NCBI GenBank assembly: GCA_963774745.1
Contig: CAVZGE010000011.1
Span: 248,001-312,000 of the forward strand
Source of the DNA: Prado023 sp963774745
Lineage (GTDB): Bacteria; Actinomycetota; Actinomycetes; S36-B12; CAIYMF01
Direction of reading: 5' to 3'
Length of the DNA: 64,000 nucleotides
Part shown: positions 24,350 to 34,031 of the stretch, in pieces
Layout: every line of letters starts with the position of its first letter
Numbering within the stretch: position 1 is the stretch's first letter
The notes under the pieces: generated by a model
Seen by the model: only the letters and a program-made list of their open reading frames with translations
Database searches by the model: none
What the model was told of the DNA's origin: nothing
Translations under genes and position numbers: made by a program

Positions 24350-26164
24350 GTGAACGATGTCCTGGACTCCCCGGAGTTCGGCGCGACCCTGCAGGAGTTG
24401 GCCGACGCCTCCGGCAAGCCGGTGGCCGCCCTGCGGGAGGAGGCCGCGGCCGACCTCAAGGAGATGGCCGTGCGCCCGGGCAGGTGGAGCGGGGCAGCGT
24501 GGGACGGCTTCTGCGGGTGGCTCTCGCGGGCCTACCGGGTGGACTACCGCGCCCCCGAGGTCGAGCGCCTGCGCGAGCTGAACCAGTCGGCGTCCCTGGT
24601 GTTCCTGCCCAACCACCGCTCCTACCTGGACCCGATGATCCTGCGCTCAGCACTGTCCCAGCACGGGTTCGGCCCCAACAACGTCCTGGGCGGGGCCAAC
24701 CTGGCGATCTGGCCGTTCTCCGAGATCGGCCAGCGCAACGGGATCGTGTTCATCCGCCGCGAGTTCCGCGACGACCACGTCTACCGGGCCACGCTGCGCG
24801 CCTACCTGTCGCACCTCATCGAGGAGCGCAGGAACCTCGAGTGGTACATCGAGGGTGGGCGCACCCGCACCGGGAAGCTGCGCCCGCCGCGGCTGGGCAT
24901 CCTCAGCTACGTGATGGACGCCTACGGCGAGCACCCCGAGCGCGACGTGCTGATCATCCCCACGTCGATCATCTACGACCAGCAGCACGAGGTCGGCGCC
25001 ATCTCGGCCGAGGAGATGGGCGGGGCGAAGAAGCCCGAGAGCATCAAGTGGATGTACAAGTTCGCCACGGCGCAGTCCCGACGCCTGGGCCGGGCCTACC
25101 TGCGGTTCGGGGAGCCGCTGTCGCTGGGCGACGCGGTGGCCCTGACCGCCGACGAGCAGGGAACTGTGCGCCCACGCCTGGCCGTGCAGAAGGTCGCCTT
25201 CGAGAACGCCCACCGGATCAACGCCGCCACACCGATCACCCCCGGCGCGCTGATCACGTTCGCCCTGTTGGACAACGGTGATCGATCGATCACCGTCGAG
25301 GAGGGCCGGCAGATCCTCGAACCACTGGTCACCTACATCCAGCGCCGGCAGCTGCCGATGACCGAGTGGCCCGACCTGAGCGAGTTCGGCCGGATGCGCG
25401 AGGTCCTCGACCGGCTGGTCGGTGAGGGCGTCATCACCGTGTACCGCGGGGGCACGGAGTCGGTCTACGCCATCAGCCCCGGCAAGCAGCACGAGGCCGC
25501 CTTCTACCGCAACACGATCATCCACTTCTTCCTGATCCGGGCCATCACGGAGCTGGCTGCGCTGCAGGCGGCCGAGAGCGATGCCCCGGACATCATCGAG
25601 GCGACCTGGCGCAACGCCCGCCGGCTCAAGGACCTGCTCCGGTACGAGTTCTTCTTCCCGGGCACCAAGCAGTTCGCCGAGCAGGTGGCGGCCGAGACCA
25701 CCTTCCTGATCCCCGGGTGGCAGGAGCACACCTTCTCGCCCGCCCAGGTGCGCGAGCAGCTTGCCGGTCTCGACATGCTGGTGGCCCACCGGGTCATCGG
25801 GCCGTTCCTCGAGGCGTACAGCGTGCTGGCCGACGAGCTCGCCCTCCTCGGCGATGAGCCCGCCGGGGACAAGGAGCTCGTGGCGGCCACCCTGGGCGTG
25901 GCCCAGCAGCGCTGGCTGCAGCGGCAGCTGACGACCCCCGAGTCGGTCTCGGCGGACTACTTCCGCAACGCCGTGCTCCTGGCGCACAAGCTCGGCCTCA
26001 TGACGGCCACGGAGCCCGACCTCGCGGGGCGACGCCGGGCGCTGGCCGACGAGCTGCACCAGGTCACCCGCCGCCTGGACACCCTGCGCCGGATCGCCCA
26101 GGCATCCGGGCAGCCGGTGCTGACCGAGCGCGCCCCACGTCCCCAGGGAGGGTCGAATGGCTGA
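24350..26164 (+). CDS. plsB: Glycerol-3-phosphate 1-O-acyltransferase (PlsB-like)
   Basis: 604 aa from a GTG at 24350 with GGAG 5 nt upstream. The acyltransferase blocks are in order: NHRSYLD (His89-x4-Asp94, catalytic), GIVFIRRE, EGGRTRTGK (phosphate binding) and IIPTSIIYD. A long C-terminal helical domain follows, as in PlsB proteins. The enzyme makes 1-acyl-glycerol-3-phosphate at the membrane, the first step of phospholipid synthesis. The stop overlaps the next gene by 8 bp. The order PlsB then HAD-PlsC is the same as Rv2482c-Rv2483c in M. tuberculosis (established there). It is shorter than mycobacterial PlsB2, mainly at the N-terminus. Confidence 0.9.
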   Translation: MNDVLDSPEFGATLQELADASGKPVAALREEAAADLKEMAVRPGRWSGAAWDGFCGWLSRAYRVDYRAPEVERLRELNQSASLVFLPNHRSYLDPMILRSALSQHGFGPNNVLGGANLAIWPFSEIGQRNGIVFIRREFRDDHVYRATLRAYLSHLIEERRNLEWYIEGGRTRTGKLRPPRLGILSYVMDAYGEHPERDVLIIPTSIIYDQQHEVGAISAEEMGGAKKPESIKWMYKFATAQSRRLGRAYLRFGEPLSLGDAVALTADEQGTVRPRLAVQKVAFENAHRINAATPITPGALITFALLDNGDRSITVEEGRQILEPLVTYIQRRQLPMTEWPDLSEFGRMREVLDRLVGEGVITVYRGGTESVYAISPGKQHEAAFYRNTIIHFFLIRAITELAALQAAESDAPDIIEATWRNARRLKDLLRYEFFFPGTKQFAEQVAAETTFLIPGWQEHTFSPAQVREQLAGLDMLVAHRVIGPFLEAYSVLADELALLGDEPAGDKELVAATLGVAQQRWLQRQLTTPESVSADYFRNAVLLAHKLGLMTATEPDLAGRRRALADELHQVTRRLDTLRRIAQASGQPVLTERAPRPQGGSNG

Positions 26165-27602
26165 CATCGAGTGGCTGGTCGAGCAGATCGACAACGCACC
26201 CGAGGGCCCGCACGTCGGGGCCTTCTTCGACTTCGACGGCACGCTGATCGCGGGCTACTCGGCCGCGGCGTTCTTCACCTACCGGCTCAAGCGCCGGGAG
26301 ATCTCGACCAGGGAGCTCATGCGCACCATCCGCGAGAGCGTGAACGTGGAGCGCCGGGGCCACGACGTCACCGAGCTGATGAACGTCGGCGTCCGGGGCC
26401 AGGCCGGGCGCAACGCCGACGAGGCTGAGAGCTGGGCGCGCACGGTCTTCGCCAAGGAGATCGCCGAGATGATCCACCCCGACTCGCGAACGCTCATCGA
26501 GGCCCACCTGCGCCGGCACCACACGGTGGTGATCGCCTCCTCGGCCACCAGGGCGCAGATCCAGGCCACCGCCGACGACCTCGGCATCGACCACATCATC
26601 TGCACCGAGATGGAGGTCGATGACCAGGGGTGCTACACCGGGGAGCTGGCCAGCCCGATCCGCTGGGGCGAGGGGAAGTCCGACGCCGTGGTGGAGTTCG
26701 CCGAGGAGTTCGAGCTCGACCTCGACGAGTCGTTCGGCTACTCGAACGGCAGCGAGGACCTCCCGTTCCTGGAGACCGTGGGTCGCCCGTGCGCCCTGAA
26801 CCCCGACGAGGGCCTCGTGGGCATCGCCCGGGAGCGCGGCTGGCCGGTCGCCCGGCTCGTGGAGCCGCGCTCGACGAGCCCGGTCGACGTGGTGCGCAGC
26901 GCCGCCGCGATCGGCGTGTTCGCCGGCAGCGTCGGGGCTGCCGCAGCCCTGGCCGTGCTCAACCGGAGCCGCTCGATGGGGGCCAACGTGGCCGCGAGCG
27001 TGGGCTCCGACCTCGGGCTGGCGACCGCGGGCGTCCGGCTGCGCGTCATCGGCGAGGAGAACATCTGGGCTGCGCGCCCGGCGGTGTTCCTGTTCAACCA
27101 CCAGAGCCAGCTCGACGTCTTCGTGCTCGGGTCCTTGCTGCGCAAGGACTTCACCGGCGTGGCCAAGAAGTCCCTGGAGCGCGACCCGTTCTTCGGCCCC
27201 GTGGGCTTCCTGGCCGACGTGGCCTACATCGACCGGACCGACAGCGCGAGGGCCCGCCAGGGCCTGGAGCCCGCCGTCGAGGCCCTTCGCGGCGGGCGCT
27301 CGATCGCCATCGCCCCGGAGGGCACCCGCTCCCCCACGCCGCGGCTGCTGCCGTTCAAGAAGGGCCCGTTCCACATGGCCATGCAGGCCGGGGTCCCGGT
27401 CGTCCCGATCGTGATGCGCAACTGCGGGGAGATCATGGCGGCGCACTCGATGGCCATCCACGGCGGGACCGTCGACGTCGCGGTGCTGCCACCCGTGCCG
27501 ACCGCGGACTGGACGCTGGCGGACCTCAACGACAAAATCGCCGGCGTGCGCCAGATGTACCTCGACACGCTGGCCGACTGGCCCTCGCCCCCGGGGACCT
27601 GA
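26157..27602 (+). CDS. plsC: Bifunctional HAD-IB phosphatase and 1-acylglycerol-3-phosphate acyltransferase (PlsC)
   Basis: 481 aa with two domains. Residues 20 to about 235 form a HAD-IB hydrolase (FFDFDGTL with Asp25 and Asp27; ASSATRAQ; GYSNGSEDLPFLE). A short hydrophobic segment follows near residue 250. Residues about 290-470 form a PlsC acyltransferase (NHQSQLD catalytic box; FIGVAKK-like FTGVAKKSL; APEGTRSPT; VPIVMRN). PlsC adds the second acyl chain to give phosphatidate. The HAD part may remove phosphate from a lipid or lyso-lipid. It is coupled to plsB by an 8-bp overlap. Rv2483c of M. tuberculosis has the same architecture. Confidence 0.92.
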   Translation: MADIEWLVEQIDNAPEGPHVGAFFDFDGTLIAGYSAAAFFTYRLKRREISTRELMRTIRESVNVERRGHDVTELMNVGVRGQAGRNADEAESWARTVFAKEIAEMIHPDSRTLIEAHLRRHHTVVIASSATRAQIQATADDLGIDHIICTEMEVDDQGCYTGELASPIRWGEGKSDAVVEFAEEFELDLDESFGYSNGSEDLPFLETVGRPCALNPDEGLVGIARERGWPVARLVEPRSTSPVDVVRSAAAIGVFAGSVGAAAALAVLNRSRSMGANVAASVGSDLGLATAGVRLRVIGEENIWAARPAVFLFNHQSQLDVFVLGSLLRKDFTGVAKKSLERDPFFGPVGFLADVAYIDRTDSARARQGLEPAVEALRGGRSIAIAPEGTRSPTPRLLPFKKGPFHMAMQAGVPVVPIVMRNCGEIMAAHSMAIHGGTVDVAVLPPVPTADWTLADLNDKIAGVRQMYLDTLADWPSPPGT

Positions 27603-27620
27603 CCGGGGGCGTTGCCCGTC

Positions 27621-29273
27621 CTACGGGCGGGGCAGCTTGTGCAGCGCCTTGAACGAGTGCGTCATGACCGCGGTGAACAGCTCGTTGCCCATCGAGCCGG
27701 GCGGGTGGATCCCGTGCAGGCGCTGGATCACGATCGACTGGGGCTCCGTGAAGCGCAGGATGCCGTACTTGCCGTTGCGCCGGCCCATGCCGGAGGCCTT
27801 CATCCCACCCTGCAGCACGTCGGCGCTGCCCCAGGTCGCCACGATCCCGTCGTTGATCTCGATCGTGCCCGCCTGGATGCGCTCGGCGATCGCCATCCCC
27901 TCGCGGGTGTTGCGCGTCCACAGCACCGCGTGCAGCCCGTACTCGGTGTCGTTGGCCATCTCCACGGCCTCGTCGACCGAGTCGAACGGGTAGAGGGCGA
28001 CCACCGGGCCGAACGTCTCCCCGGCGCACAGCTCCATGGCCGGGGTCACGTCCTCGAGCACGGTCGGGGCGTAGAAGGTGGGACCCAGGTCGGGCCGCGG
28101 GCGCCCACCGGTCAGGACCGTCGCCCCCTTGGCGACCGCCTCATCGACCTGGCGGGCCACGCTGGCCAGCTGCTTGTCGTCGATCAGGCAGCCCATCTCG
28201 AAGTCGAAGCTCATCCCCGCGCCCATCCGGATCCGCTCCACCCGCGCCACGAGCTTGGTGCGGAACTCCGCGTACACCGGGCGGGCCACCAGGATCCGCT
28301 CCGGGCCGACGCAGGTCTGGCCGGCGTTGATGAAGCAGGCACGGATGACGGCCTCCACGGCGCGGTCGATCTCGGCATCGGCCAGGACGATGAACGGGTT
28401 CTTGCCGCCGAGCTCCAGCGCGGTGTAGATCAACCGCGAGCCCGTGCGCCCGGCGACCGCACGCCCGGCGGCTGTCGAGCCCGTGAATGCCACCGCATCG
28501 GCCCGGTCGACGACTGCGGTCCCGATCGAGCGCCCGGGCCCGAGGACGATCTGCCACAGGTCCTCGGGGAGCCCGGCCTCGACCGCGAGGTCACGCACCC
28601 AGATGGCGGACAGCGCGGCCTGCACGTCGGGGCGGTGCACGATCGCGTTGCCGCCGACCAGCGCGGAGTACCCGTCCGAGGCGGCGAACACCGCGGGGTA
28701 GTTCCACGCGGTCACCAGCCCCACGACCCCCCGGGGATGGCGCACCTCGTAGGCCTTCGTGACGATCGGGACCACGCCCTGGCGGGCATGGCGGCCGAGC
28801 ACCTTCGGGGCCGTGCGCGAGATGTAGCGGGCGTAGACCGCCACCGCCGCCGCCTCGGCGAACGCGTCGTAGCGCGCCTTGCCGGCCTCGATCTGGAGCA
28901 GGTCCATGAGCTCGTCCTGCCGGGCGAAGGCCTCGTGGTGGATCCGACCCAGGATCCGGGAGCGCTCGGCGACCGGGCGGGCGGCCCACTGGCGCTGCGC
29001 GACCCGTGCGCGGGCGAACGCCTCCTCGACGTCCTCCTCGGTCGAGATCGGGTAGGTGATCAGCTCCTCGCCGGTGAACGGGGCGCGCGTGGTCTCGGTA
29101 CGGCCGCCGGTGGCCAGGACGCAGGCGAGCAGCCGGTCGATCAGCTGCGTGGGGACACTCTCCCGCAGGCTGAGCGACGGCCCCGGGCCGGCGGGTCGGC
29201 TGCCCGGATCGCCCACGGGAAGGACCTTCACGGTCGGGGTGCCGTTCGCCTGGGGAATCGAGGTGGTCGCCAT
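27621..29273 (-). CDS. gabD2: Succinate-semialdehyde dehydrogenase (GabD2-like)
   Basis: 550 aa aldehyde dehydrogenase. It has AWNYPA at the cofactor entrance, FTGSTAAGR, ELGGKNP (general base Glu) and INAGQTCVGPERI (catalytic Cys). The length and the LIDDKQL and GIVATWG blocks agree with the mycobacterial GabD2 group, which oxidises succinic semialdehyde to succinate with NAD(P). The start at 29273 has TAGCGT 6 nt upstream (29280-29285 on the opposite strand). It is convergent with plsC, with an 18-bp gap, and stands alone: no GABA aminotransferase gene is near. Confidence 0.88.
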   Translation of the reverse strand: MATTSIPQANGTPTVKVLPVGDPGSRPAGPGPSLSLRESVPTQLIDRLLACVLATGGRTETTRAPFTGEELITYPISTEEDVEEAFARARVAQRQWAARPVAERSRILGRIHHEAFARQDELMDLLQIEAGKARYDAFAEAAAVAVYARYISRTAPKVLGRHARQGVVPIVTKAYEVRHPRGVVGLVTAWNYPAVFAASDGYSALVGGNAIVHRPDVQAALSAIWVRDLAVEAGLPEDLWQIVLGPGRSIGTAVVDRADAVAFTGSTAAGRAVAGRTGSRLIYTALELGGKNPFIVLADAEIDRAVEAVIRACFINAGQTCVGPERILVARPVYAEFRTKLVARVERIRMGAGMSFDFEMGCLIDDKQLASVARQVDEAVAKGATVLTGGRPRPDLGPTFYAPTVLEDVTPAMELCAGETFGPVVALYPFDSVDEAVEMANDTEYGLHAVLWTRNTREGMAIAERIQAGTIEINDGIVATWGSADVLQGGMKASGMGRRNGKYGILRFTEPQSIVIQRLHGIHPPGSMGNELFTAVMTHSFKALHKLPRP

Positions 29274-29388
29274 GTCCTCACGCTACGCGCCCCCGGCGAC
29301 GGAGGCCGCACCACCCGTCGTCGGCGGGGCCACATCGCACGCTCGGCCGTATCCTGCACCCCTGGGGACCACACCCACGGAGGTGCGC

Positions 29389-30201
29389 GTGACACAGCCC
29401 TCGGGCGCCGGCCTGCGGATCGCGCACGTGTCGGACATCCACGTCGGCGCCCACGACGACCTGACCCTCGACGGGCTGGCCCAGGACCTCCACGACGCCG
29501 GGGTGTCGGCCACCATCGTCACCGGCGACCTGACCATGCGGGCGCGGACGCACGAGTTCGTCCGCGCCAAGGCCGTCATCGACCAGTTCCCGGGGCCCAG
29601 GATGGTGGTGATCGGCAACCATGACGTGCCGCTCACGAACCCGCTGCACCGGATGACCTCGCCCTATGGCAAGTACCGCGCGGAGGTCACCGGGAACCTC
29701 GACCCGGTCCTCGACCTGGGCACGGTGCGCATCCAGGGCCTCGGGTCGATGCCCCGCTGGCGCTGGAAGTCCGGACGCATCTCAGCGCGCCAGTCCCGCG
29801 ACATCCGAGCAACGTTCGCCGACTCACCACCGGGGACCGTCCGGGTCGTGGCGATGCACCACCCGCCCAGCTCCGAGGACCTGGAGTCCCTGGCCGGCGG
29901 TGACGGGTTCGAGCGGGCGCTGGTGGATGCGCAGGTCGACATCGTGCTGGCCGGGCACACCCACGTCCCAGCCGTCCAGGTCCTGGAGGTGGGCACCGGG
30001 GCGCAGTCCCGCTCGATCATCGAGGTGATCGCCGGGACGGCCACGAGTCACCGCACCCGCGGCGTCGTGCGCTCCTGGTCGCTGTTGGAGATCACTGCCC
30101 GCACCCTCACGGTGACCGAGCACCACGCCCAGGACCGGGTGTGGCTCCCCTCGCCGCCCAAGGTGCTCGCGCTCCCGGAGGCCCGACATCGCCCGGGCTG
30201 A
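29389..30201 (+). CDS. Metallophosphoesterase
   Basis: 270 aa from a GTG at 29389, with GGAGG 5 nt upstream. All five calcineurin-like metal motifs are present: SDIHVG, GDLT, GNHD, HHPP (in VVAMHHPPSS) and GHTH. The compact form resembles Icc/CpdA-like phosphodiesterases. Substrate (cyclic nucleotide, lipid or nucleotide) cannot be told from sequence. It is divergent from gabD2. Confidence 0.88.
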   Translation: MTQPSGAGLRIAHVSDIHVGAHDDLTLDGLAQDLHDAGVSATIVTGDLTMRARTHEFVRAKAVIDQFPGPRMVVIGNHDVPLTNPLHRMTSPYGKYRAEVTGNLDPVLDLGTVRIQGLGSMPRWRWKSGRISARQSRDIRATFADSPPGTVRVVAMHHPPSSEDLESLAGGDGFERALVDAQVDIVLAGHTHVPAVQVLEVGTGAQSRSIIEVIAGTATSHRTRGVVRSWSLLEITARTLTVTEHHAQDRVWLPSPPKVLALPEARHRPG

Positions 30202-30269
30202 CGCGGCCCAGGCCGGAGGGCGGCGCCTCCCCCGACGGCCGTCCCCGGGGTCGGTCAGCCCCGGGGCGG

Positions 30270-31628
30270 TCAGCCCCGGCCCAGGGCCAGGTGCCACAGC
30301 TCCTTGGGCGTGTTGCCGGACAGGGCGCGCGCCGCGGGCGACCGACCCGGGGCGTGCGGCGGCAGCAGCACCGTCAACGCATCCGGGAGCATCTCGAACA
30401 CCACGGGGGCGTCCATCGACAGGGCCTCGCCGTCGAGCCCGACCTGGACCGGGCCACCGGACCTGACCTCGAACCGGGGGGTGGTCCACTCCTGCCACCC
30501 GGGGAACCTGTGGACCTGGCCGGCGGCCTCGAGGGCCAGGAACCGACGCGCATCCGTCGCCGAGTTGATGGTCAGGCACACCACGCCGAGCATGCCGGTG
30601 TCCATCCGCGCGCGCGTGCCGACGCCGCCGAGCGAGTCGAGCACGTACGGGTTGTTGGACACCAGGACGACGTCGGCCGTGTCGTGGACCACGCCGACGT
30701 CGTCGACGAAGTGCAGGTCGAGCGAGTCGGCGTTGTCACCCAGGAGGTCCGGAAGCGCCTCGAGGGCGGTCCGCAGCTTCGCGTCCCGATAGGACTTGGA
30801 GGCCACGATCTCGGCGTAGAGCCCCATCGACGCGTTGTTGACGAACACCCGGCCGTTCACGGTCGCCAGGTCGATCGTCCGCGGGATGCCGGTGGCGTAG
30901 GCGTCGAGGGCGCCGACGACGTCGTCGCGGTCGAGACCCAGGTCCAGCGCCAGGTGGTTGCGCGTGCCAGCGGGCACCACCACGTGCGGGAGCCCGTGCT
31001 TCATCGCGACGGTGGCCACCAGTGCCTGCGAGCCGTCACCGCCGGCCATGCCCAGGACGTCGGCCCCGCGGGCCACGGCGGCCTCCGCGAGCGCGACGAG
31101 GTCGTCGCCGGCCGAGAGGACCACGGGCTCGATGCCGCGTGCCCGACATTCCGCGACGAGGTCGAACCTCTCCACCTTCCCCCCGCCCGACTTGGGGTTC
31201 ATGATCAGGACCGGGTGCCGGGCGGGCGCCCGGGGCACACCGAGGTCGGCGGCCACGACCGCGGCCCCGTGCCGGCGCGTCGCCCGTCGGGCGGAGTAGG
31301 TGGAGGCCGACCCCAGGGCGACCGCCCCGAGCAGGGCCCAGCGCGAGCCGCCCGCGCTGACCAGGCTCACCACGAGGGCCACGAGCCCGGCCGCTGCCAG
31401 GATCCCGCCCGCGATCCGGACGGCTCCACGGTTGGCCACCAGGTACCACCCGCCGGTGATGGCGACCCCCGCACCGACCAGTGCCCCGACGAGGTGGGCG
31501 ACGGAGCCGACCGTCAACGCCAGGACCGCGACCAGTGCGAGCACGCCCGTCACCAGCGCCAGGACGGCCGCCAGCCGGCGCCCGGCGTCCACGGCATCCT
31601 GCTCGGACGCTCCTGCGGCTCCCGCCAT
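30270..31628 (-). CDS. Membrane diacylglycerol kinase-like protein
   Basis: 452 aa. The N-terminus has four or five transmembrane helices (about residues 15-110), and the C-terminal half is a DAG/sphingosine kinase catalytic domain. It contains IMNPKSGGGK, the ATP-binding GGDGSQALVATV (GGDGT variant), VPAGTRNHLALDLG and a late VQVGLDGEAL. GAAGGGG-like GGAAGGGG lies 5 nt before the ATG at 31628. It is the third gene of the tetR-glpD-dagK unit. Rv2252, a DAG kinase, lies in the matching M. tuberculosis group. The product would be phosphatidate, and the N-terminal membrane domain is an addition to the soluble form. Confidence 0.87.
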   Translation of the reverse strand: MAGAAGASEQDAVDAGRRLAAVLALVTGVLALVAVLALTVGSVAHLVGALVGAGVAITGGWYLVANRGAVRIAGGILAAAGLVALVVSLVSAGGSRWALLGAVALGSASTYSARRATRRHGAAVVAADLGVPRAPARHPVLIMNPKSGGGKVERFDLVAECRARGIEPVVLSAGDDLVALAEAAVARGADVLGMAGGDGSQALVATVAMKHGLPHVVVPAGTRNHLALDLGLDRDDVVGALDAYATGIPRTIDLATVNGRVFVNNASMGLYAEIVASKSYRDAKLRTALEALPDLLGDNADSLDLHFVDDVGVVHDTADVVLVSNNPYVLDSLGGVGTRARMDTGMLGVVCLTINSATDARRFLALEAAGQVHRFPGWQEWTTPRFEVRSGGPVQVGLDGEALSMDAPVVFEMLPDALTVLLPPHAPGRSPAARALSGNTPKELWHLALGRG

Positions 31629-31706
31629 CACGACCCCTTCCATCCCATGACCACCCGGTGGACGAGCATAGGCCGACCGCCGGCCGCGGGCCCTGAGCTG
31701 CCCGAC

Positions 31707-33309
31707 TCAGAGGCAGGATTCGGCGACGGCGTGGGCCCTCCCGGAGCCCGCGGCGAGATCGGCGGGCACCAACGAGAGGCGGGTGCGCCGTTCGAGCAGG
31801 TCGGCGACGTCCAGGGCGCCCTCGGCCTCGACCCCGAAGGCGAGCTCGACCCCCAGGATGGGGACCCCGTCGGCGATGGGCTCGCGCAGCCAGGGCCGGG
31901 ACTCGCCCAACGACCAGACGGCACCGGCCTCGGCACCGTACCGGCGGACCAGCCGGGCGGGGACCGTCGCGTCGACGGCCACCGGCGCACCGGGCTCCGC
32001 GGCGCCCACCACTGCGATGCGCGCCGTGCGGCAGGGTGCGTCGGTGATCAGGTCGACGACGTCCTGGGCCATCCGTCGGTAGGTCGTGAGCTTGCCGCCG
32101 GTGACGGTGATCCGGCCGTCGCCGTGGTCGCGCACGACGTGCCGGCGGGAGAGGTCGGCCCCCGTGGTCGTCGGGGACTCCTGGTCCGGGGCGGCCAGCG
32201 GGCGCACGCCGGCGAACGCCCCGACCACGTCTGCCCGGGTCAGGCCGTCCTCGAGCCAGGGCGAGATGATCCCCAGGATCCAGTCGATCTCGCTCCTGCG
32301 TCGGGGTCGCGACCCGCGGGACCGAGCCCTCCATCGGCACGTCCGTGAGCCCGATGAACGTCAACCCGTCGGACTGCGGCAGCGCGAAGACGAAGCGACC
32401 CGTCGTGCCGGGCACCGGGACCGTCAGTGCTGCGCTGGGGTTCCCGAGACGCTCGGAGCGGACCACGACGTGGCTGCCCCGCGAGGGGACCAGGCGCACG
32501 GCATCGTCGAGCTCGTGGGCCCAGGCGCCGGTGGCGTTGACGATGTGCCTCGCGCGCACGCAGTACGTGGAGCCGTCGAGCCCGTCGCGCAGCTGGGCCT
32601 CGCCCGGGGCGATCGACAGCACCTCGGTGCGCGTCAGGATCGCGGCCCCGTAGGCGGCAGCCGTCCGGGCGATGGCGACGACCAGGCGGGCATCGTCCTC
32701 GAGCTGGCAGTCCCAGAGCACCATCGCCCCGCGCACCTTGGCCCGGGCCAGCGACGGCACGAGCTCGATGGCCTGCTCCGGGTCCAGGGACCGGGCCCTG
32801 GGCAGCAGCCCGCGCGGGGTCCGGGCGGCGGCCCGCAGGACGTCCGCGGCCGTCAGCCCACCTCGGACCAGCCGGGGATCCGGCTCGTCGGGGGCGTCGG
32901 AGTGGGGCACCACCTGCGGCAGCGGGTGGATGAGGTGCGGGGCGACCACGCCGGCGAGGACCGCGCGCTCCCGGGCGCTCTCCCAGGCGACGCCCACCTG
33001 CCCGGAGGCGAGGTAGCGCAGGCCGCCATGGACGAGCTTGCTGGACCAGCGCGAGGTCCCGGCGGCGAGGTCGTCGCGCTCGACGAGGGCCACGCGCAGC
33101 CCTCGGGATGCGGCGTCGAGGGCGACGCCGACGCCGGTGATCCCCCCGCCGACCACGAGCACGTCCAGGGGGGTGCCCTCCTCGAGCGCGGTGCGCCAGC
33201 GATCGCGGCGGTCCCGGGTGAGCAGCGTGCTCGGATCTCCCGGTGCCAGGTGCTCGACGCGGGGGGAGGCAGTGCCCGGTCGCAGCGGCAGGGCAGCCGG
33301 GCGGTTCAT
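31707..33309 (-). pseudogene. glpD: Aerobic glycerol-3-phosphate dehydrogenase GlpD, interrupted by one extra base
   Basis: The N-terminal part (33309 to about 32293) has the FAD motif DVLVVGGGITGVGVALDAAS, RWSSKLVHGGLRYL, NATGAWAHELDD and SRGSHVVV. At 32292 one extra base breaks the frame. Skipping it continues directly into EIDWILGIISPWLEDGL, GVRPL, DLSRRHVV and GGKLTTYRRMAQD, then a C-terminal helical domain ending at 31707. The total length (1603 bp) is one more than a multiple of three. With the base removed the protein is complete, so a sequence error is plausible. GlpD oxidises glycerol-3-phosphate to DHAP and passes electrons to quinone. It is second in an operon: its ATG overlaps the tetR stop by 4 bp. 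Confidence 0.85.
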
Positions 33310-33950
33310 CGGGGTCCCCCAGCTGCGGCGGCGGCGGTCGGGTACGGCCGCAGGTAGCCGTCCAGGGCGCGTTCCAGCTCGGGCCAGCGACGGGCGCGCG
33401 GGTCGACGCTGTCGTAGGCGCGCGCCGAGAAGACGTGGATCGCGGACATGCTCATCACCTGCAGTGCCATCGCCTCGACGTCCCCGGGGGCGATGGACCC
33501 GTCGGACTGGCCGGCGGCCAGGAGCTCGCGCAGGCGGTCCAGGGCGATGCGGTGCGAGCTGCCCAGGCGGTCGACCACGAGCGGCATGAGCATCTCCGGG
33601 TCGAGCTCGAGGATCCGGCGCATCAGGGGATGCTCCGCGGTGGCTCGGGTGACGTGGATGACCTCCCGGACCAGGCGCGCGCGCCCCGTCGCCTCACGCC
33701 CGGCCCGGTCGGCGGCCTCCGCGATGACGGCACCGAACTCGACGACCAGCAGGGCGCTGACGAGCCGGTCGAGATCGTCGTAGCGCCGGTAGACGGTCAT
33801 CCGGCTGACGCCGGCGCGTCGGGCGACCTCAGCCAGGGTCAGCCGGCCCAGGCCGATCTCGAGGACAGCCTCGTGGGCGGCCCTGAGCACGGGATCGGCG
33901 GAAGCCGATGCGCTTCGGACGCCGGTGGACAGATGTGACACTGAGCCCAT
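33306..33950 (-). CDS. TetR-family repressor of the glpD/FAD-oxidase locus
   Basis: 214 aa. The helix-turn-helix lies at about residues 37-62 (LTLAEVARRAGVSRMTVYRRYDDLDRL), followed by a helical ligand domain. The ATG at 33950 is preferred over in-frame starts at 33983 and 34004 because TACAGT lies 7 nt upstream (33958-33963 on the opposite strand). Two operator-like repeats of the same geometry (33933 and 33996) cover this promoter and the divergent FAD-oxidase promoter, so autoregulation and control of the neighbour are likely. Rv2250c is the TetR gene in the equivalent M. tuberculosis group. Confidence 0.85.
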   Translation of the reverse strand: MGSVSHLSTGVRSASASADPVLRAAHEAVLEIGLGRLTLAEVARRAGVSRMTVYRRYDDLDRLVSALLVVEFGAVIAEAADRAGREATGRARLVREVIHVTRATAEHPLMRRILELDPEMLMPLVVDRLGSSHRIALDRLRELLAAGQSDGSIAPGDVEAMALQVMSMSAIHVFSARAYDSVDPRARRWPELERALDGYLRPYPTAAAAAGGPR

Positions 33951-33961
33951 GCCTGTCACTG
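33933..33961. promoter_or_regulatory. TetR operator O1 (tetR-glpD promoter)
   Basis: ATGTGACA (33933-33940), a 13-nt spacer, then TGTCACTG (33954-33961): inverted core GTGACA / TGTCAC. The right arm overlaps the -10 box of tetR. It shares the 12-mer ATGTGACACTGA and the 13-nt spacing with O2. Confidence 0.72.
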
Positions 33962-33995
33962 TACCGCCAGCCACGCCAGTCATGTCGGCTCCAGC

Positions 33996-34024
33996 ATGTG
34001 ACACTGACCAGCGATCTGTAACAT
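33996..34024. promoter_or_regulatory. TetR operator O2 (FAD-oxidase promoter)
   Basis: ATGTGACA (33996-34003), a 13-nt spacer, then TGTAACAT (34017-34024): 7 of 8 bases are palindromic. The right arm contains the -10 box TAACAT (34019-34024), 7 nt before the ATG at 34032. Its centre is 63 bp from that of O1. Confidence 0.75.
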
Positions 34025-34031
34025 GGCTGTC

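Noticed and set aside
27612..27628. GCCCG/CGGGC hairpin between plsC and gabD2 as a terminator
   Set aside because: The stem is only 5 bp, there is no T-tract, and it overlaps the gabD2 stop.
31036..32300. Continuous 757-codon frame running from glpD into the kinase gene
   Set aside because: After 32293 it is the wrong frame: it loses all GlpD motifs and becomes Arg/Gly/Pro-rich, while the correct motifs continue in the adjacent frame.
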